From assembly GCF_037914945.1 (NCBI RefSeq), contig NZ_CP149787.1, forward strand, positions 744,001-808,000: a stretch of 64,000 bases of DNA. The letters are read 5' to 3'. A program made the translations under genes and the position numbers. Position 1 is the first letter of the stretch. Every line of letters begins with the position of its first letter. Of the stretch, positions 17,744 through 27,199 are shown piece after piece. Source of the stretch: Haloterrigena sp. KLK7 (lineage in GTDB: Archaea; Halobacteriota; Halobacteria; Halobacteriales; Natrialbaceae). The notes under the pieces are model-generated. The model worked only from the letters and a program-made list of their open reading frames with translations, did no database searches and had not been told where the DNA came from.

Positions 17744-18202
17744 ATGTACGTTCTCGACTCCTCGGCGTTTATCCACGACTTTCACACGACAGAACAGACT
17801 GCAACCATCCCGCTCGTCCGCGAGGAACTCGAAGACGAGAGCGCCTATCGCTACGACGCGATGGAGGGCTCGGGGATGCACATCCACATCCCCAACGACG
17901 ACACCACCGAGAAGGTCCAGCGCGCGGCCCGCGAGTCCGGCGACCTCGACGTCCTCTCCGACACCGACGTTCGCCTCGTCGCGGCGAGTTTCGAACTCGA
18001 CGGGACGCTCGTGACCGACGACTACGCGATGCAAAACGTCGCGGAGAAGCTCAACGTCGACGTGGAGGTGATCGCCCGCGAGGGCATCGACGAACAGCGC
18101 CGCTGGCAGTATCAGTGTCAGGGCTGCGGTCGCGAGTTCGACGAACAGAAGGACCGCTGTCCGATCTGCGGCTCGGAACTGGCCCGCAAGAACCCGTCAT
18201 AA
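17744..18202 (+). CDS. nob1: Ribosome maturation endonuclease Nob1 (PIN + zinc ribbon)
   Basis: The 152-residue protein has an N-terminal PIN domain, with acidic catalytic residues in VLDSSAFIHDF, the region VREELEDESAYRYDA, and LVTDDYAMQNVAEKL. A C-terminal zinc ribbon has two CxxC knuckles: CQGCGREFDEQKDRCPICG. This is the archaeal Nob1 layout; the enzyme makes the 3' end of 16S rRNA. It lies 4 nt after the PRC-barrel gene, in one operon opposite infB. Confidence 0.93.
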   Translation: MYVLDSSAFIHDFHTTEQTATIPLVREELEDESAYRYDAMEGSGMHIHIPNDDTTEKVQRAARESGDLDVLSDTDVRLVAASFELDGTLVTDDYAMQNVAEKLNVDVEVIAREGIDEQRRWQYQCQGCGREFDEQKDRCPICGSELARKNPS

Positions 18203-18235
18203 CTTCGTAATTATCGACGACGATCGACGAGTTTC

Positions 18236-19360
18236 TCACACGAGATACTCGACGAAGATCAGCGCGTTGTAACAGCCGTGGACCAGCGCCGGCACCAGCA
18301 GATTGTCCGTCCGCTCGTAGATCGCTCCGAGGACCAGTCCGAGCGCGAACACCAGCGAGAGGCTCGCGAGCATCGCTCCCGGTCCCGCGGTCGCGTACGC
18401 GGTCACGTGGACGAGCATGAAGACGAGGCTTCCCACGAGGACGGCGCCGGCGCGCGAGAACCGCTCGTAGAGGGACTTCTGGATCACGTTCCGGTAGAAC
18501 AGCTCCTCGAACGGGCCGACGAACAGGAGCATCGACGGGACGGCGACCATCGCCAGTTCGGGATTCTCGGCCAGCCGCTGGGTGGTGCTGTGATCCGAGG
18601 GATCGATTCCGAGCGCCGTCATGAGCTGCGAAATCGCGATGTTCGCGGCGAATATCAGGACCAGCCCGAGCACGATCCAGCCGACCGTCCGGAGCGTCGG
18701 TCGCTCGAGGTCGACGAACGACCGGTCGCGACCGCGGTAGGCCAGATAGCCCGCCGCGACCCCGCCGAGGCCGAGCGCGTAGGCGGGGTACTCGATCAGT
18801 GACTGCTGGAGCGCCGTGGGTTCGCCGACGAGGGCGCTCACCGGCAGCGAGAGGAACAGCGCGGCGATCGAGATGCTGAACAGTCCGACGACGGCGAGTA
18901 CGCTCACTTCGACCGTCAGTACGAGTCGGCGGTACAGTCCGCGGCCCGAGATGCCGCCGCGATCGGCGATCCCGACGCCGACCGTCCCGATCGCAGCGAT
19001 CAGCGCGACGAACAGCAGCGAGATCGACCCCTCGAGGCCCGGAACGACGATCGATCCCAGCACGCCCTGGGTGATCGCGTACCCCGCGAGGGCGACGACG
19101 AGGAGGCTCCCGCCCGCCGCGGCCGGACCGCTGACGCGGCGCTCGAGCAGTCCGTGCCGACGACCGACGAAGGCGCCCGTGGCGACGAGGGCGCCGACCG
19201 CCGCGAGCCAGACAGCGGGAGCGTCGACGCCGCGGCGGACCGGAAGCAAGAGCGCGACGAGAACGACGGCCGAGAGGACGGTACCGACGGTCGGGACGAC
19301 GGCGGACGCGGCCGAGCCGGCGTCGCCGTCACCGTCGGCGGAACGGGTGAGATCGCTCAT
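18236..19360 (-). CDS. CPBP-family intramembrane metalloprotease
   Basis: Start at 19360 (MSDLTRSADGDGDAG) gives 374 residues; a longer frame adds 13 basic residues. At least eight hydrophobic helices are present. The C-terminal CPBP (CAAX-protease/bacteriocin-processing, ABI) domain shows all motifs: the glutamate pair in FEELFYRNVIQKSLYERF, the His in LVHVTAYATAG, and HGCYNALIF (HxxxN). These residues form the metal site of a membrane-embedded protease. Targets are unknown. It stands alone between the nob1 and pgi genes. Confidence 0.88.
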   Translation of the reverse strand: MSDLTRSADGDGDAGSAASAVVPTVGTVLSAVVLVALLLPVRRGVDAPAVWLAAVGALVATGAFVGRRHGLLERRVSGPAAAGGSLLVVALAGYAITQGVLGSIVVPGLEGSISLLFVALIAAIGTVGVGIADRGGISGRGLYRRLVLTVEVSVLAVVGLFSISIAALFLSLPVSALVGEPTALQQSLIEYPAYALGLGGVAAGYLAYRGRDRSFVDLERPTLRTVGWIVLGLVLIFAANIAISQLMTALGIDPSDHSTTQRLAENPELAMVAVPSMLLFVGPFEELFYRNVIQKSLYERFSRAGAVLVGSLVFMLVHVTAYATAGPGAMLASLSLVFALGLVLGAIYERTDNLLVPALVHGCYNALIFVEYLV

Positions 19361-19526
19361 ACGTGATCCTTCGAGCGCGTGCCCATAGGCGCACCGCAAC
19401 GAAACCGTCGGCCGCCGGCTTCGGTCCCGTTCGGTGTGGGACTCGAGGCGTCGCGAGTCGGTGCTGGGCGGCTCGGATCGCCACTGCGGGGAGCGAGTCG
19501 TCGCGAGTCTCCGGCGGCCCGACGCG

Positions 19527-20828
19527 CTACCGTTCGATTCGAAGTTCGGTCTTCTCGGCGACGGCGTCGGCCTCCTCGAAGTCCCCGCCGCCGAGCAGGC
19601 CGCGGGTGGCCTTCTTGGCCCACTCGACGGCCGGCTGTTCGAACGTGTTGACGCCGTAGAGTTCGCCCGCGAGGACGCAGGCAGCCTCCATTCCGTACAG
19701 GAGCCCGCCGAGTTCGTACTCGTCGACGCCCTCGAGTTCGATCCGGACGTTCGGCCGGTCGGCCGCCGCGAGGCTGGCCTCGGTCGCCTCGAACTCCGCC
19801 TCGAGCAGTTCGCCGAGCGTCGCGTCGCCGAGGTACGCCAGCTCCTCGACGTCGGTGTCGGGGATCGGTCGGTCGTCGGTCTCGCCCGGCGAGACGAAGG
19901 TGACGAGCTTGTCCCGCGGACCCGCCCGATAGAGCTGTAACTGGGAGTGCTGGTCGGTCACGCCGAGGGCTCGCACCGGCGTCTGGCCCAGGTCGTCCTT
20001 CCCCAAACTTTCGGCCCACAGCTGGGCGAACCACTCGGCGAAGGTCTCCAGCGACTCCGCGTAGGGGACCATGGCGTTGATTCCAGCACCGCGCTGATCG
20101 AGCGCGTAGGCCGTCGCCCCGTAGGCGTAGGCCGGGCACTCGAACAGCGAGCCGGTCAGGGTCTCGCGCTCGGCGGCGGCGCCCTCGAGGAGCGCCTCGA
20201 GGTCGTGGCCGCAGACGGCCGCCGCGACCATGCCGACCGCCGACAGCGCCGAGAAGCGACCCGGAACGCCGTCGGGGACCTTCAGCGACGGCAGGTCGTG
20301 GCGGTTCGCGAGGTTCCGGAGCGGGCCGGACTCGCCCGTCGTGACGATCGTGCGCTCGGTCCAGTCGACGCCCGCGGCCTCGAAGGCGTCGCGGACGACG
20401 AGGAAGTTCGCCAGCGTCTCCGCCGTCGTTCCCGACCGCGAGACCACGTTGATCGCCGTCTCCTCGAGGGGCAGTCCCTCGAGGTGGTTCGACACCCACT
20501 CGGGATCGACGTTGTCGAGGTAGACGGCCTCGGTGTCGCTCTCGTCGGCGAGCGCGTCCGTGATCGTCGCCGCGCCCAGCGCGCTGCCGCCGATGCCGAC
20601 CGTGATCAGGGCCTCGGCGTCGGCGACCGGTTCGACGGCCGCTCGGATCTCCTCGGGGTCGGTTCGCTCCGGGAGGTTGAGGGCCTCGTAGCCGTGCTCT
20701 CCGTTTTCCATGCCCTCCGCGATGCGCTCGTGAGCGTCCGCGACCTGTTCGTCCAGGCGCTCGAGGGCGTCCCTCGAGGCGCCCGGCGACGCGACGGACG
20801 CGAGCGCGTTACCAATGTCGACGTGCAT
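19527..20828 (-). CDS. pgi: Glucose-6-phosphate isomerase
   Basis: The 433-residue protein is the normal length for the bacterial-type Pgi found in haloarchaea. Signature regions are ITVGIGGSALGAATI (phosphosugar-binding SIS domain), NVVSRSGTTAETLANF, VPDGVPGRFSALSAVG, VTDQHSQLQLYRAGP and the catalytic-end motif NTFEQPAVEWAKKATRGLL. It interconverts glucose-6-phosphate and fructose-6-phosphate, serving gluconeogenesis and polysaccharide synthesis. It is monocistronic, starting at the first Met (MHVDIGNALA). Confidence 0.96.
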   Translation of the reverse strand: MHVDIGNALASVASPGASRDALERLDEQVADAHERIAEGMENGEHGYEALNLPERTDPEEIRAAVEPVADAEALITVGIGGSALGAATITDALADESDTEAVYLDNVDPEWVSNHLEGLPLEETAINVVSRSGTTAETLANFLVVRDAFEAAGVDWTERTIVTTGESGPLRNLANRHDLPSLKVPDGVPGRFSALSAVGMVAAAVCGHDLEALLEGAAAERETLTGSLFECPAYAYGATAYALDQRGAGINAMVPYAESLETFAEWFAQLWAESLGKDDLGQTPVRALGVTDQHSQLQLYRAGPRDKLVTFVSPGETDDRPIPDTDVEELAYLGDATLGELLEAEFEATEASLAAADRPNVRIELEGVDEYELGGLLYGMEAACVLAGELYGVNTFEQPAVEWAKKATRGLLGGGDFEEADAVAEKTELRIER

Positions 20829-20891
20829 ACGCGAGAAGGCGACCGCCTGCGGTAAAGGCGTTCCGTCAGCGAGCGACCGTCGACGCGGGCG

Positions 20892-21707
20892 TCACGCTCC
20901 CGGGTCTTCCATCGCGGAGAGGCCGGCCGTTACGAGTCTGCGCAGGAGCACGACGACCCCGTTCTGGAGTCCCTTGGCGAACACGGCCTGCTCTTTCGCT
21001 TTGCCACTGTCGGCGTCGGGATAGTAGGTACCGATCAGCAGCGTCTCCCGGTCGACGAGCAGGATCCGGCTGATCGCGACCTCGGCGTCCAGTTCGCTTC
21101 CGGTGAGCCAGTCCATATCGGTTTCGAACACGCGCGTCTCGGGGAGCCGCGCCTCCAGCGTCGCCGTCGTCTCCGTGGTCTGGCCGCCGAGAACGACGGT
21201 GAGGTCGCGCCCGATCGCCTGCTGGACGCCGTCGAACAGCGCCTCGGAGAGAACGTCGTCGTCGACGACGAGCAGCGCGATCTCCGACTCCGCGTTCCCG
21301 ATCAGTTCGAGCGTCCGCGACTCGATCGCCTCGTGGCCGCTCAGCGACCAGATCTCCTGGACGTGATCGTCGTCCTCGGGCTCCTCGACGTCCGCCTCCT
21401 CGAGATACGTCTCGAGCGTGTCGATCCGATCGTTGTACTTCTCGCGCAGAATCCGCGTCGCCTCGCTGATCCCGACGGCGCGGTACCGCTGGGGGCTCGA
21501 GTGCTGGACTTCGACCAGGCCCTGCGACTCGAGGACGCGAATGGCGTCGTACACCCGCGTTCGCGGCACCTCGGAGATCTCGTGGATCTCCTTTGCGGTC
21601 CCGTTGGGGAGTTTATTCAACGCTATAAAACAGCGTGCTTCGTACTCCTGCAGACCGAGGTCCTGTAACAGACTAATCGCCTCTACCGTTGTTTCGTCCT
21701 GTGTCAT
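20892..21707 (-). CDS. TrmB-family transcriptional regulator
   Basis: Start at 21707 (MTQDETTVEAISLLQDLGLQ) gives 271 residues. The N-terminal TrmB winged helix is clear: LGLQEYEARCFIALNKLPNG, EVPRTRVYDAIRVLESQGLV and SPQRYRAVGI. A coiled segment (EKYNDRIDTLETYLEEADVE) leads to a C-terminal effector domain with HEAIESRTLELIGNAESEI and a PLD-like/regulator fold, as in haloarchaeal TrmB relatives. The adjacent convergent gene is pgi, but other sugar genes are lacking, so the effector is unknown. The long 380-nt upstream region is its promoter. Confidence 0.85.
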   Translation of the reverse strand: MTQDETTVEAISLLQDLGLQEYEARCFIALNKLPNGTAKEIHEISEVPRTRVYDAIRVLESQGLVEVQHSSPQRYRAVGISEATRILREKYNDRIDTLETYLEEADVEEPEDDDHVQEIWSLSGHEAIESRTLELIGNAESEIALLVVDDDVLSEALFDGVQQAIGRDLTVVLGGQTTETTATLEARLPETRVFETDMDWLTGSELDAEVAISRILLVDRETLLIGTYYPDADSGKAKEQAVFAKGLQNGVVVLLRRLVTAGLSAMEDPGA

Positions 21708-22091
21708 GGCCCAACCACGAATTCGGATAACCGAACACCGGATATACGGCGCGCGCATGGAAAAGAATTCGTGTTCTCGAAAACAGCGTTTGACTCCGAC
21801 AAACCGTGAAACCGACGAAACGTGGAATTTTCCCGTTCACTCAGATTATCACACAAGCTACTTGGGGATCGGTTCAGTAGAGGGTAGTGGCAGGTCCCAT
21901 TAGGCCCAACCACGATGGGGCCTGTCGATTCTCTGAGGAACGACTATCCGTGAGTCCAGTAGCTACGTCTCAATAGAACTCCATTCCCGATACCCGCTCA
22001 CGGGGCGGCCGAGCCGATAATCGGATCGGACCCGGCCAGTCGGGTGTTCGATCGCACCGGCCGCGTGGTTCGGGCGAGCGACGGCCTCAAA
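21708..22091. other. Promoter-side intergenic region with a repeated 13-mer
   Basis: No gene is seen. GGCCCAACCACGA occurs at 21708-21720, touching the trmB-like start, and again at 21903-21915. The second copy lies inside an imperfect hairpin whose arms are CAGGTCCCA and TGGGGCCTG (21892-21925). The middle part is AT-richer than the surroundings. Confidence 0.45.
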
Positions 22092-22562
22092 TCACGCTGA
22101 AACCGGGGGGAGGCGCGCCTGCTCGAGCCAGAAGCGTTCGATCCCTTCGACGAGCGAGACGTACCCGCTCAGGTCGGTCGGCTTCGGTAGAGACGCGTTG
22201 GCTCGGGCCTCGTAGCAGCGCACGATATCGTCCGTCCGATCCGCTTCGGTGAGGGCGACGACCGGAAGCCGCCGCAGTTTCGGGTCGTCGGCGAGCGCCT
22301 CGAGGATCGCGACCCCGTCGTGGGTCGGCACGTTCAGATCCAGAAGAGCGAAGTTCGGCGGTGAGTCCGACTCGGACTCGACCGATCGACAGAGGAACGA
22401 CAGCGCGTCGCTACCGCTGGTTACAGCGTGCAGTCTGGTCTCGCGATTCCGCTCCGCGATCGCGAACGCTTCCCGAAGCAGGTCGACGTCGCGCGGGTCG
22501 TCTTCGACGAGCAGGACGTCGATCGGTTCGTCGGCACCGCTTCGATGAGTGAAGGAGGACAT
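22092..22562 (-). CDS. Stand-alone response-regulator receiver protein
   Basis: A 156-residue CheY-like domain with no output domain: acidic pocket LLVEDDPRD (18-25), phosphoacceptor Asp75 in FALLDLNVP, the T in ALTEADR, and the conserved Lys in SLPKPTDL. This is the haloarchaeal 'Rcp1-like' form, usually paired with a large sensor kinase. No kinase gene is nearby. A DUF7344-type winged-helix gene lies 38 nt upstream on the same strand. Confidence 0.9.
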   Translation of the reverse strand: MSSFTHRSGADEPIDVLLVEDDPRDVDLLREAFAIAERNRETRLHAVTSGSDALSFLCRSVESESDSPPNFALLDLNVPTHDGVAILEALADDPKLRRLPVVALTEADRTDDIVRCYEARANASLPKPTDLSGYVSLVEGIERFWLEQARLPPVSA

Positions 22563-22600
22563 ATACTATCTCTAATGTCTTTTCGGTCGGCACCGGTCCG

Positions 22601-22903
22601 CTATCCCCGTATGGCCGGCAGGAGTTCCCGGTTGTCGGCGACCACTCGCAACATCGGTTCGATCTCCGCGAACCGAGGCCCCCGCACGACGGTGTCCGTT
22701 CGCCGATCCCACTCGATAAAGCCGTACTCCTCCAGTTTGGGGAGGTGAACGTGCCGTCGCTCGACCGCCGCGCTGTACCGCTCCTCGATGCCGTCCGGCG
22801 GCGAATCGATATCGACCCCCTCCCGCTCGAGCAGGGCAAACAGTATTCGTCGCTGTTGCCCGTCCGACAGCGCATCGAACAACAGGTCTCGTATCTCTCC
22901 CAT
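22601..22903 (-). CDS. DUF7344-like winged-helix protein
   Basis: With the start at 22903 the protein has 100 residues (an alternative Met 15 codons earlier is possible). It begins MGEIRDLLFDALSDGQQRRI, then LFALLERE, a glutamate-rich linker, VERRHVHLPKLEEYGFIEWD, and a wing ending DTVVRGPRFAEIEPMLRVVA. This is the haloarchaeal DUF7344 pattern, a single winged helix probably acting in transcription or signalling. Co-orientation with the receiver gene downstream suggests a joint signalling unit. Confidence 0.8.
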   Translation of the reverse strand: MGEIRDLLFDALSDGQQRRILFALLEREGVDIDSPPDGIEERYSAAVERRHVHLPKLEEYGFIEWDRRTDTVVRGPRFAEIEPMLRVVADNRELLPAIRG

Positions 22904-23078
22904 GCGGAGGGCTATTTGGTTCAGATACGGTTGACACCCCGTCATTTTCACGCGAATCTGAGTTTTGAGTAACTGAGTGAACGTCTCCGTCGCGAGTGAT
23001 GCAGTCGGCGAGCGGCGCCCGTCGCCGTCTCGATCGAAAGCCGAAACCCCGAAACCCGACCACCGCCTACGACCGTTC

Positions 23079-23552
23079 ATGACCGAACAGACGAGCACGT
23101 TCGTCGTCACCCACGCCGAGAACGAGTCGGCCGTCGTCCGCGACGTCGAGACCGCACAGGTCCACACGCTCGGCTCGAACCCCGGTCTCGAGGTCCACGA
23201 CGTCCTCGAGGCGACCGTCGCTCCCGAGCCGCCGCTGGAGGTCACCTGGGAAGTGATCGACGTCGCCGACCGACGATCGATCGAGCTAGTCGACAGCGAC
23301 CTCGCGCCGACCCAGCACGCGACGGAGCTGGCCGCCGACGCCGACGTCGGTGACCTGATTCAGGAGGAGCGGGCCGGAACCGGCGAGATACACGTCTTCC
23401 GCGTTCCCGAGGACGAGGTGGAGTCGGCGGCGCAGGACGTTCTCGACGACGCGGAGACCATCGCGCGGGCGGCCCGACTCGAGGCGGTCCGCGTCGAGGT
23501 CCGTCGGTCGGCCGACGACGGCGTGTTGAGCGTGCGGTATCTTCCCGACTGA
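23079..23552 (+). CDS. DUF5812-like haloarchaeal protein
   Basis: Start at 23079 (MTEQTSTFVVTHAENESAVV) is chosen because the 34 codons upstream are basic. The 157-residue acidic protein has a beta-rich N-terminal half (DVLEATVAPEPPLEVTWEVI) and a helical C-terminal half (AAQDVLDDAETIARAARLEA) ending in strands VRVEVRRSADDGVLSVRYLP. I recall this profile as DUF5812; function is unknown. It is convergent with the small gene at 23576. Confidence 0.7.
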   Translation: MTEQTSTFVVTHAENESAVVRDVETAQVHTLGSNPGLEVHDVLEATVAPEPPLEVTWEVIDVADRRSIELVDSDLAPTQHATELAADADVGDLIQEERAGTGEIHVFRVPEDEVESAAQDVLDDAETIARAARLEAVRVEVRRSADDGVLSVRYLPD

Positions 23553-23575
23553 ACTGGCCGGCCCCGCGCCGGGCG

Positions 23576-23908
23576 TCACTCGTCCTCGAGTCGTCCGTCC
23601 TCGCGAGTCACGTAGCCGAGTTCGGTCTCGTCGACGATTTCGGCGCCGCCGTCGACGCGTTCGACCCGCAGCGACACGTCGCGCGTGGACCCACAGCCCA
23701 CGCCGACGAACTCTTCCCAGACGTCGCCCACACGGGCCTCGTCGTGGGTCTTGTGGAGGTACGACCGGAACGACTGCGTCTCGAGTTGCCGCCGGGCCGT
23801 CTCCGAGAGGGCGGCCGAATACGAGACTACGACGCGTTCGGCGGTCACCTCGTCCGACCGATCTGACCGCGCGCCTGATCGTCCGGACTGCCGATTGGAT
23901 TCGGTCAC
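23576..23908 (-). CDS. Conserved haloarchaeal hypothetical protein (110 aa)
   Basis: A short acidic protein with an N-terminal polar tail, a strand (AERVVVSYSAALSETARRQL), TQSFRSYLHKTHDEARVGDV and a C-terminal half with GVGCGSTRDVSLRVERVDGG. A single Cys pair is absent and there are no membrane segments. It is divergent from secF with about 120 nt between, and its composition is normal for the genome. Not recognised further. Confidence 0.65.
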   Translation of the reverse strand: MTESNRQSGRSGARSDRSDEVTAERVVVSYSAALSETARRQLETQSFRSYLHKTHDEARVGDVWEEFVGVGCGSTRDVSLRVERVDGGAEIVDETELGYVTREDGRLEDE

Positions 23909-24029
23909 GATACTCGAGCGGACGGCCTCGAGCGGCTTCAGCCTACGGTATTTCTCACTGCCGGTCTGATTGAAACATGCTGCAGAAATTGAGAAGGCTT
24001 ACCTCAGGGGCCATCCAGTGGTCGAGTAT

Positions 24030-24914
24030 ATGGGGTATTTCGACGTACCGGAACTTCCCTACACCCGGTACAGCAACCGCCAACTCGCGGCGGTGCCGCT
24101 CGCGGTACTCGCGGTTGCATTGCTCGTTCTCACCGGCACGTTCCTCATGACGGGAACGCCGGTACCGCTGGGGATGGACTTCGCCGGCGGCTCCGAACTG
24201 ACTATCCAGACGACCTCCTCGCAGGAGGAGATCGCGAACGCCTTCGACGAGGAACCCGAGTCGATTCAATCGGTCTCGGCGCCCAACTCCCAGAACCAGT
24301 ACGTCGTCCAGTTCACCTCGACCGACCTCGAGTCGCTGAGCCAGCAGGCCGAGGAGAACTTAGAGCAGGACGGCGACAACGACGTCGTCCAGCTCCAGTC
24401 GACGGTTTCGGGGAGCTTCGGTCAACAGACCCAGCAGACGGCGCTGCTGGGGATCGCCGTCGCCTTCGTCGGGATGAGCGTCATCACCTTCCTGCTGTTC
24501 CGGACGTTCGTGCCGTCGATCGCCATCGTCCTCTCGGCGTTTTCGGACCTGGTGATTCCGCTGGCGTTCATGACGATCGCCGACATCTCCCTGTCGCTGG
24601 GAACAGTCGCGGCCCTACTGATGTTGATCGGCTACTCGGTCGACTCCGACATCCTGCTGAACAACCACGTCCTGCGTCGGCAGGGTGACTTCTACGAGAG
24701 CACCCACCGCGCGATGCGGACCGGGATCACCATGACGGTGACGTCGATGGCGGCGATGCTCGTCATGGGCGTCACCGCGGGGCTGTTCGGCGTCGAACTG
24801 CTCTCGTCGATCGGGATCGTCCTCTTCGTCGGTCTCGCGGCCGACCTGATGAACACCTACATGCTCAACCTGAGTCTGCTTCGCTGGTACAAGTTCGAGG
24901 GGATCCGCTCATGA
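24030..24914 (+). CDS. secF: Protein-export membrane protein SecF
   Basis: ATG at 24030 (MGYFDVPELPYTRYSNRQ) matches the usual haloarchaeal SecF start; an upstream in-frame ATG at 23970 adds an unusual tail. The 294-residue protein has TM1 (LAVPL-like helix 22-40), the first periplasmic SecDF signature with GMDFAGGSELTIQTT, and five more helices carrying IADISLSLGTVAALLMLIGY and SIGIVLFVGLAADLMNTY. SecDF uses ion gradients to help Sec translocation. Its stop overlaps secD by 4 nt (ATGA). Confidence 0.95.
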   Translation: MGYFDVPELPYTRYSNRQLAAVPLAVLAVALLVLTGTFLMTGTPVPLGMDFAGGSELTIQTTSSQEEIANAFDEEPESIQSVSAPNSQNQYVVQFTSTDLESLSQQAEENLEQDGDNDVVQLQSTVSGSFGQQTQQTALLGIAVAFVGMSVITFLLFRTFVPSIAIVLSAFSDLVIPLAFMTIADISLSLGTVAALLMLIGYSVDSDILLNNHVLRRQGDFYESTHRAMRTGITMTVTSMAAMLVMGVTAGLFGVELLSSIGIVLFVGLAADLMNTYMLNLSLLRWYKFEGIRS

Positions 24915-26536
24915 CTGGGCCGGTCGCGTTCGTCAAAGCCCACTGGCGGCTGCTGCTGCTTGCCGTCTTCATCACCGGCGCGATGGTCTCCCTGTTCGTC
25001 CCCGGCGGCGTCATGGGGGACAACAGCTACGTCGAGACCCAGGACAGCGGGGCCACGAACCTCGAGTACGGGCTCGACCTCGAGGGCGGGACGCGAATCA
25101 GCGCTCCGGTCACCGGGATGACCGCCGAGAACATCGACGCCGGCGCCGTCAGGGAGAACGGCAGCGTCGATCGGGAGCGACTCACCGAAATCGAGCGGAC
25201 GCTGTACGACGAAACCGGCCTCGAGACCGGGAACGTCCGCGTCAGCGTCGACGACGACGGGAACGCCCACGCGGAACTGTTCACCGAGAACGTGAGCGAG
25301 GCGGAGTTCGCCGCCGCGCTCGCCGAGGCCGGCGTCGAGGTCGATCCCGACGAGGACATCCGCGACGGCGTGACGGCGGAGACCCGCCAGCAGATGGTCG
25401 ATACGATCCAGTCGCGGATCAACGCGGCCGGGCTCTCCGGCGGCAACGTCTACGAGTCGGCCAGACTCGGCGGCGGCTACTACATCGTCACCGAGGCACC
25501 AGACATGGGCGCCGAGGAACTCCGAAACCTGCTCGCCGAGCGAGGGATCGTCGAGGTGCGGGCCTACTACCCGACCGACGACGGTAACCACACCAACGAG
25601 ACGGTCCTGACCGGAAACGATATCGCGAACGTCGATCCGCCGGAGATCGACCAGAGAACCGGGAGCAGCGTCGTTCCCGTCCAGGTCGACAGCAACGCCG
25701 CACCGGAGTTCCAGTCGCGGTTGAACGAGCTCGGCTTCACCGATGAGGGCATCGGCCAGTGTGATCTCCGTGGTAACGGTGAGACCATCTCCTTCCAAGA
25801 GGAGTACAATCGAGATCAGTACTGTCTCGTGACCGTCATCGACGGCGAGCCCGTCGACGCCCACTCCATGGGACCTGATCTCGCGAGCTCGATGAGCGCC
25901 GGCTCCTGGGAGAACAATCCCACGTTCCAGATGGGCGCACAGAACACCGAGCAGGCCCAGTCGCTCTCGGTGAACCTCCAGTCCGGTTCGTTGCCCGCGC
26001 CGCTCGACTTCAGCGAGGACCAGACCTACTCGCTGTCGCCGGCGCTGGCCGATCAGTTCAAACTCTATTCGCTGGTGATCGGCGCACTGGCGGTGATCAC
26101 CGTCAGCGGCGTGGTCTTCCTGCGATATCGGAACCCACGCGTCGCCGCGCCGATGATCGTCACCGCGATGTCGGAGGTGATCATCCTGCTCGGCTTCGCG
26201 GCGCTGATACGCATGCCGCTGGATCTCTCCCACGTCGCCGGGTTCATCGCGGTGGTCGGCACCGGGGTGGACGACCTCGTCATCATCGCCGACGAGGTGA
26301 TGGACCAGGGCGACGTCAGCTCGAGGCGGGTGTTCGAGTCCCGCTTCCGCAAGGCGTTCTGGGTCATCGGCGCCGCCGCGGCGACGACGGTCATCGCCAT
26401 GTCGCCGCTGGCCGTCCTGAGCCTCGGCGACCTCCGCGGGTTCGCCATCATCACCATCCTCGGCGTGCTCGTGGGCGTGCTCATCACCCGGCCCGCCTAC
26501 GGGGACATCCTCCAGCGGCTGCTGACGGACAGGTAA
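24911..26536 (+). CDS. secD: Protein-export membrane protein SecD
   Basis: The 541-residue protein has one N-terminal helix (LLLLAVFITGAMVSLFVPGG), a large extracytoplasmic region with the SecD motif YGLDLEGGTRISAPV near residue 60, and a C-terminal block of five helices with VAGFIAVVGTGVDDLVIIAD and LGDLRGFAIITILGVLVG. It is the partner of SecF, which precedes it; SecF-then-SecD is the gene order usual in haloarchaea. Translational coupling is by ATGA overlap. The insertion QCDLRGNGETISFQEEYNRD is an acidic loop of the periplasmic domain. Confidence 0.95.
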   Translation: MTGPVAFVKAHWRLLLLAVFITGAMVSLFVPGGVMGDNSYVETQDSGATNLEYGLDLEGGTRISAPVTGMTAENIDAGAVRENGSVDRERLTEIERTLYDETGLETGNVRVSVDDDGNAHAELFTENVSEAEFAAALAEAGVEVDPDEDIRDGVTAETRQQMVDTIQSRINAAGLSGGNVYESARLGGGYYIVTEAPDMGAEELRNLLAERGIVEVRAYYPTDDGNHTNETVLTGNDIANVDPPEIDQRTGSSVVPVQVDSNAAPEFQSRLNELGFTDEGIGQCDLRGNGETISFQEEYNRDQYCLVTVIDGEPVDAHSMGPDLASSMSAGSWENNPTFQMGAQNTEQAQSLSVNLQSGSLPAPLDFSEDQTYSLSPALADQFKLYSLVIGALAVITVSGVVFLRYRNPRVAAPMIVTAMSEVIILLGFAALIRMPLDLSHVAGFIAVVGTGVDDLVIIADEVMDQGDVSSRRVFESRFRKAFWVIGAAAATTVIAMSPLAVLSLGDLRGFAIITILGVLVGVLITRPAYGDILQRLLTDR

Positions 26537-26988
26537 CCCACACGCGATCCCAGCGGTCTTTTCAGCGCTCGTCGACTTCGCTCGAGCGCCGGCGAATCGA
26601 TCGGACAGCGACGCGCAGTGGAGACCGAGCCTCAGTAGCTCAGTCTGATCCCGAAAGACGACGTGCAGTCCCGCTACCTCGCCGACCAGGCTATCCGTCG
26701 GTGGCGCGCGCTGGCGTCGCACCTGAGCGTTGCGAAGGTGCGTCGGTAAATCCGCGCGAGGGATGAGCGAACGAGCAGAGCGAGTGAGCGAATCGGCTGG
26801 GGAGGGTGTGGCAATTCCTCGTCACCGCGAGAGCAGAACGCTTCTCATCACCGTCCGTATCGATCGAAGCGCCGTTCGACTCGAGTCGTTCACAGAGCGG
26901 CTCCGCCGCTCGATCCGTCGTGCGACACGGCACGGTGCCGAGAACTCCCCGCTACCGCTCGCGAGCAGAGACGGTTCGGATACCGACG
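26537..26988. other. Intergenic region
   Basis: About 450 nt with no convincing gene. Near 26761-26800 it has a run of GAGYGAAC-type repeats (GAGCGAACGAGCAGAGCGAGTGAGCGAA), written here only as the repeat unit GAGCGA/GAGTGA. Such runs are common in haloarchaeal intergenic DNA. Confidence 0.4.
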
Positions 26989-27096
26989 TTACGTCGCGTC
27001 TCGGCACCGCGGGCACCAGTTGACGGTTCCGTCGTCACCGTAGACGCGCTCGAAGTCGAGAGAGACGGGGTTGTCGCAGTTCGTGCAGACTGGCAT
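26989..27096 (-). CDS. Zinc-finger micro-protein (35 aa, CxxC...CxxC)
   Basis: A 35-codon frame with ATG and TAA: it begins MPVCTNCDNPVSLDFERVYG and ends NWCPRCRDAT. Two CxxC knuckles (C4/C7 and C28/C31) frame a short beta hairpin, typical of the haloarchaeal DUF7563-like small zinc fingers. Codon use is GC-rich at the third position, supporting a real gene. Function unknown; such proteins may bind nucleic acid or other proteins. Confidence 0.75.
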   Translation of the reverse strand: MPVCTNCDNPVSLDFERVYGDDGTVNWCPRCRDAT

Positions 27097-27199
27097 ATTG
27101 AACGTCGCAACTGATCGCTCCGACGGGAAAAGCGGAGCGCCTGCGAGTGCAGCGACGGGTCGGGAACGCGAGGAGCCGCCGATCGCTGCGATCCGCGTC

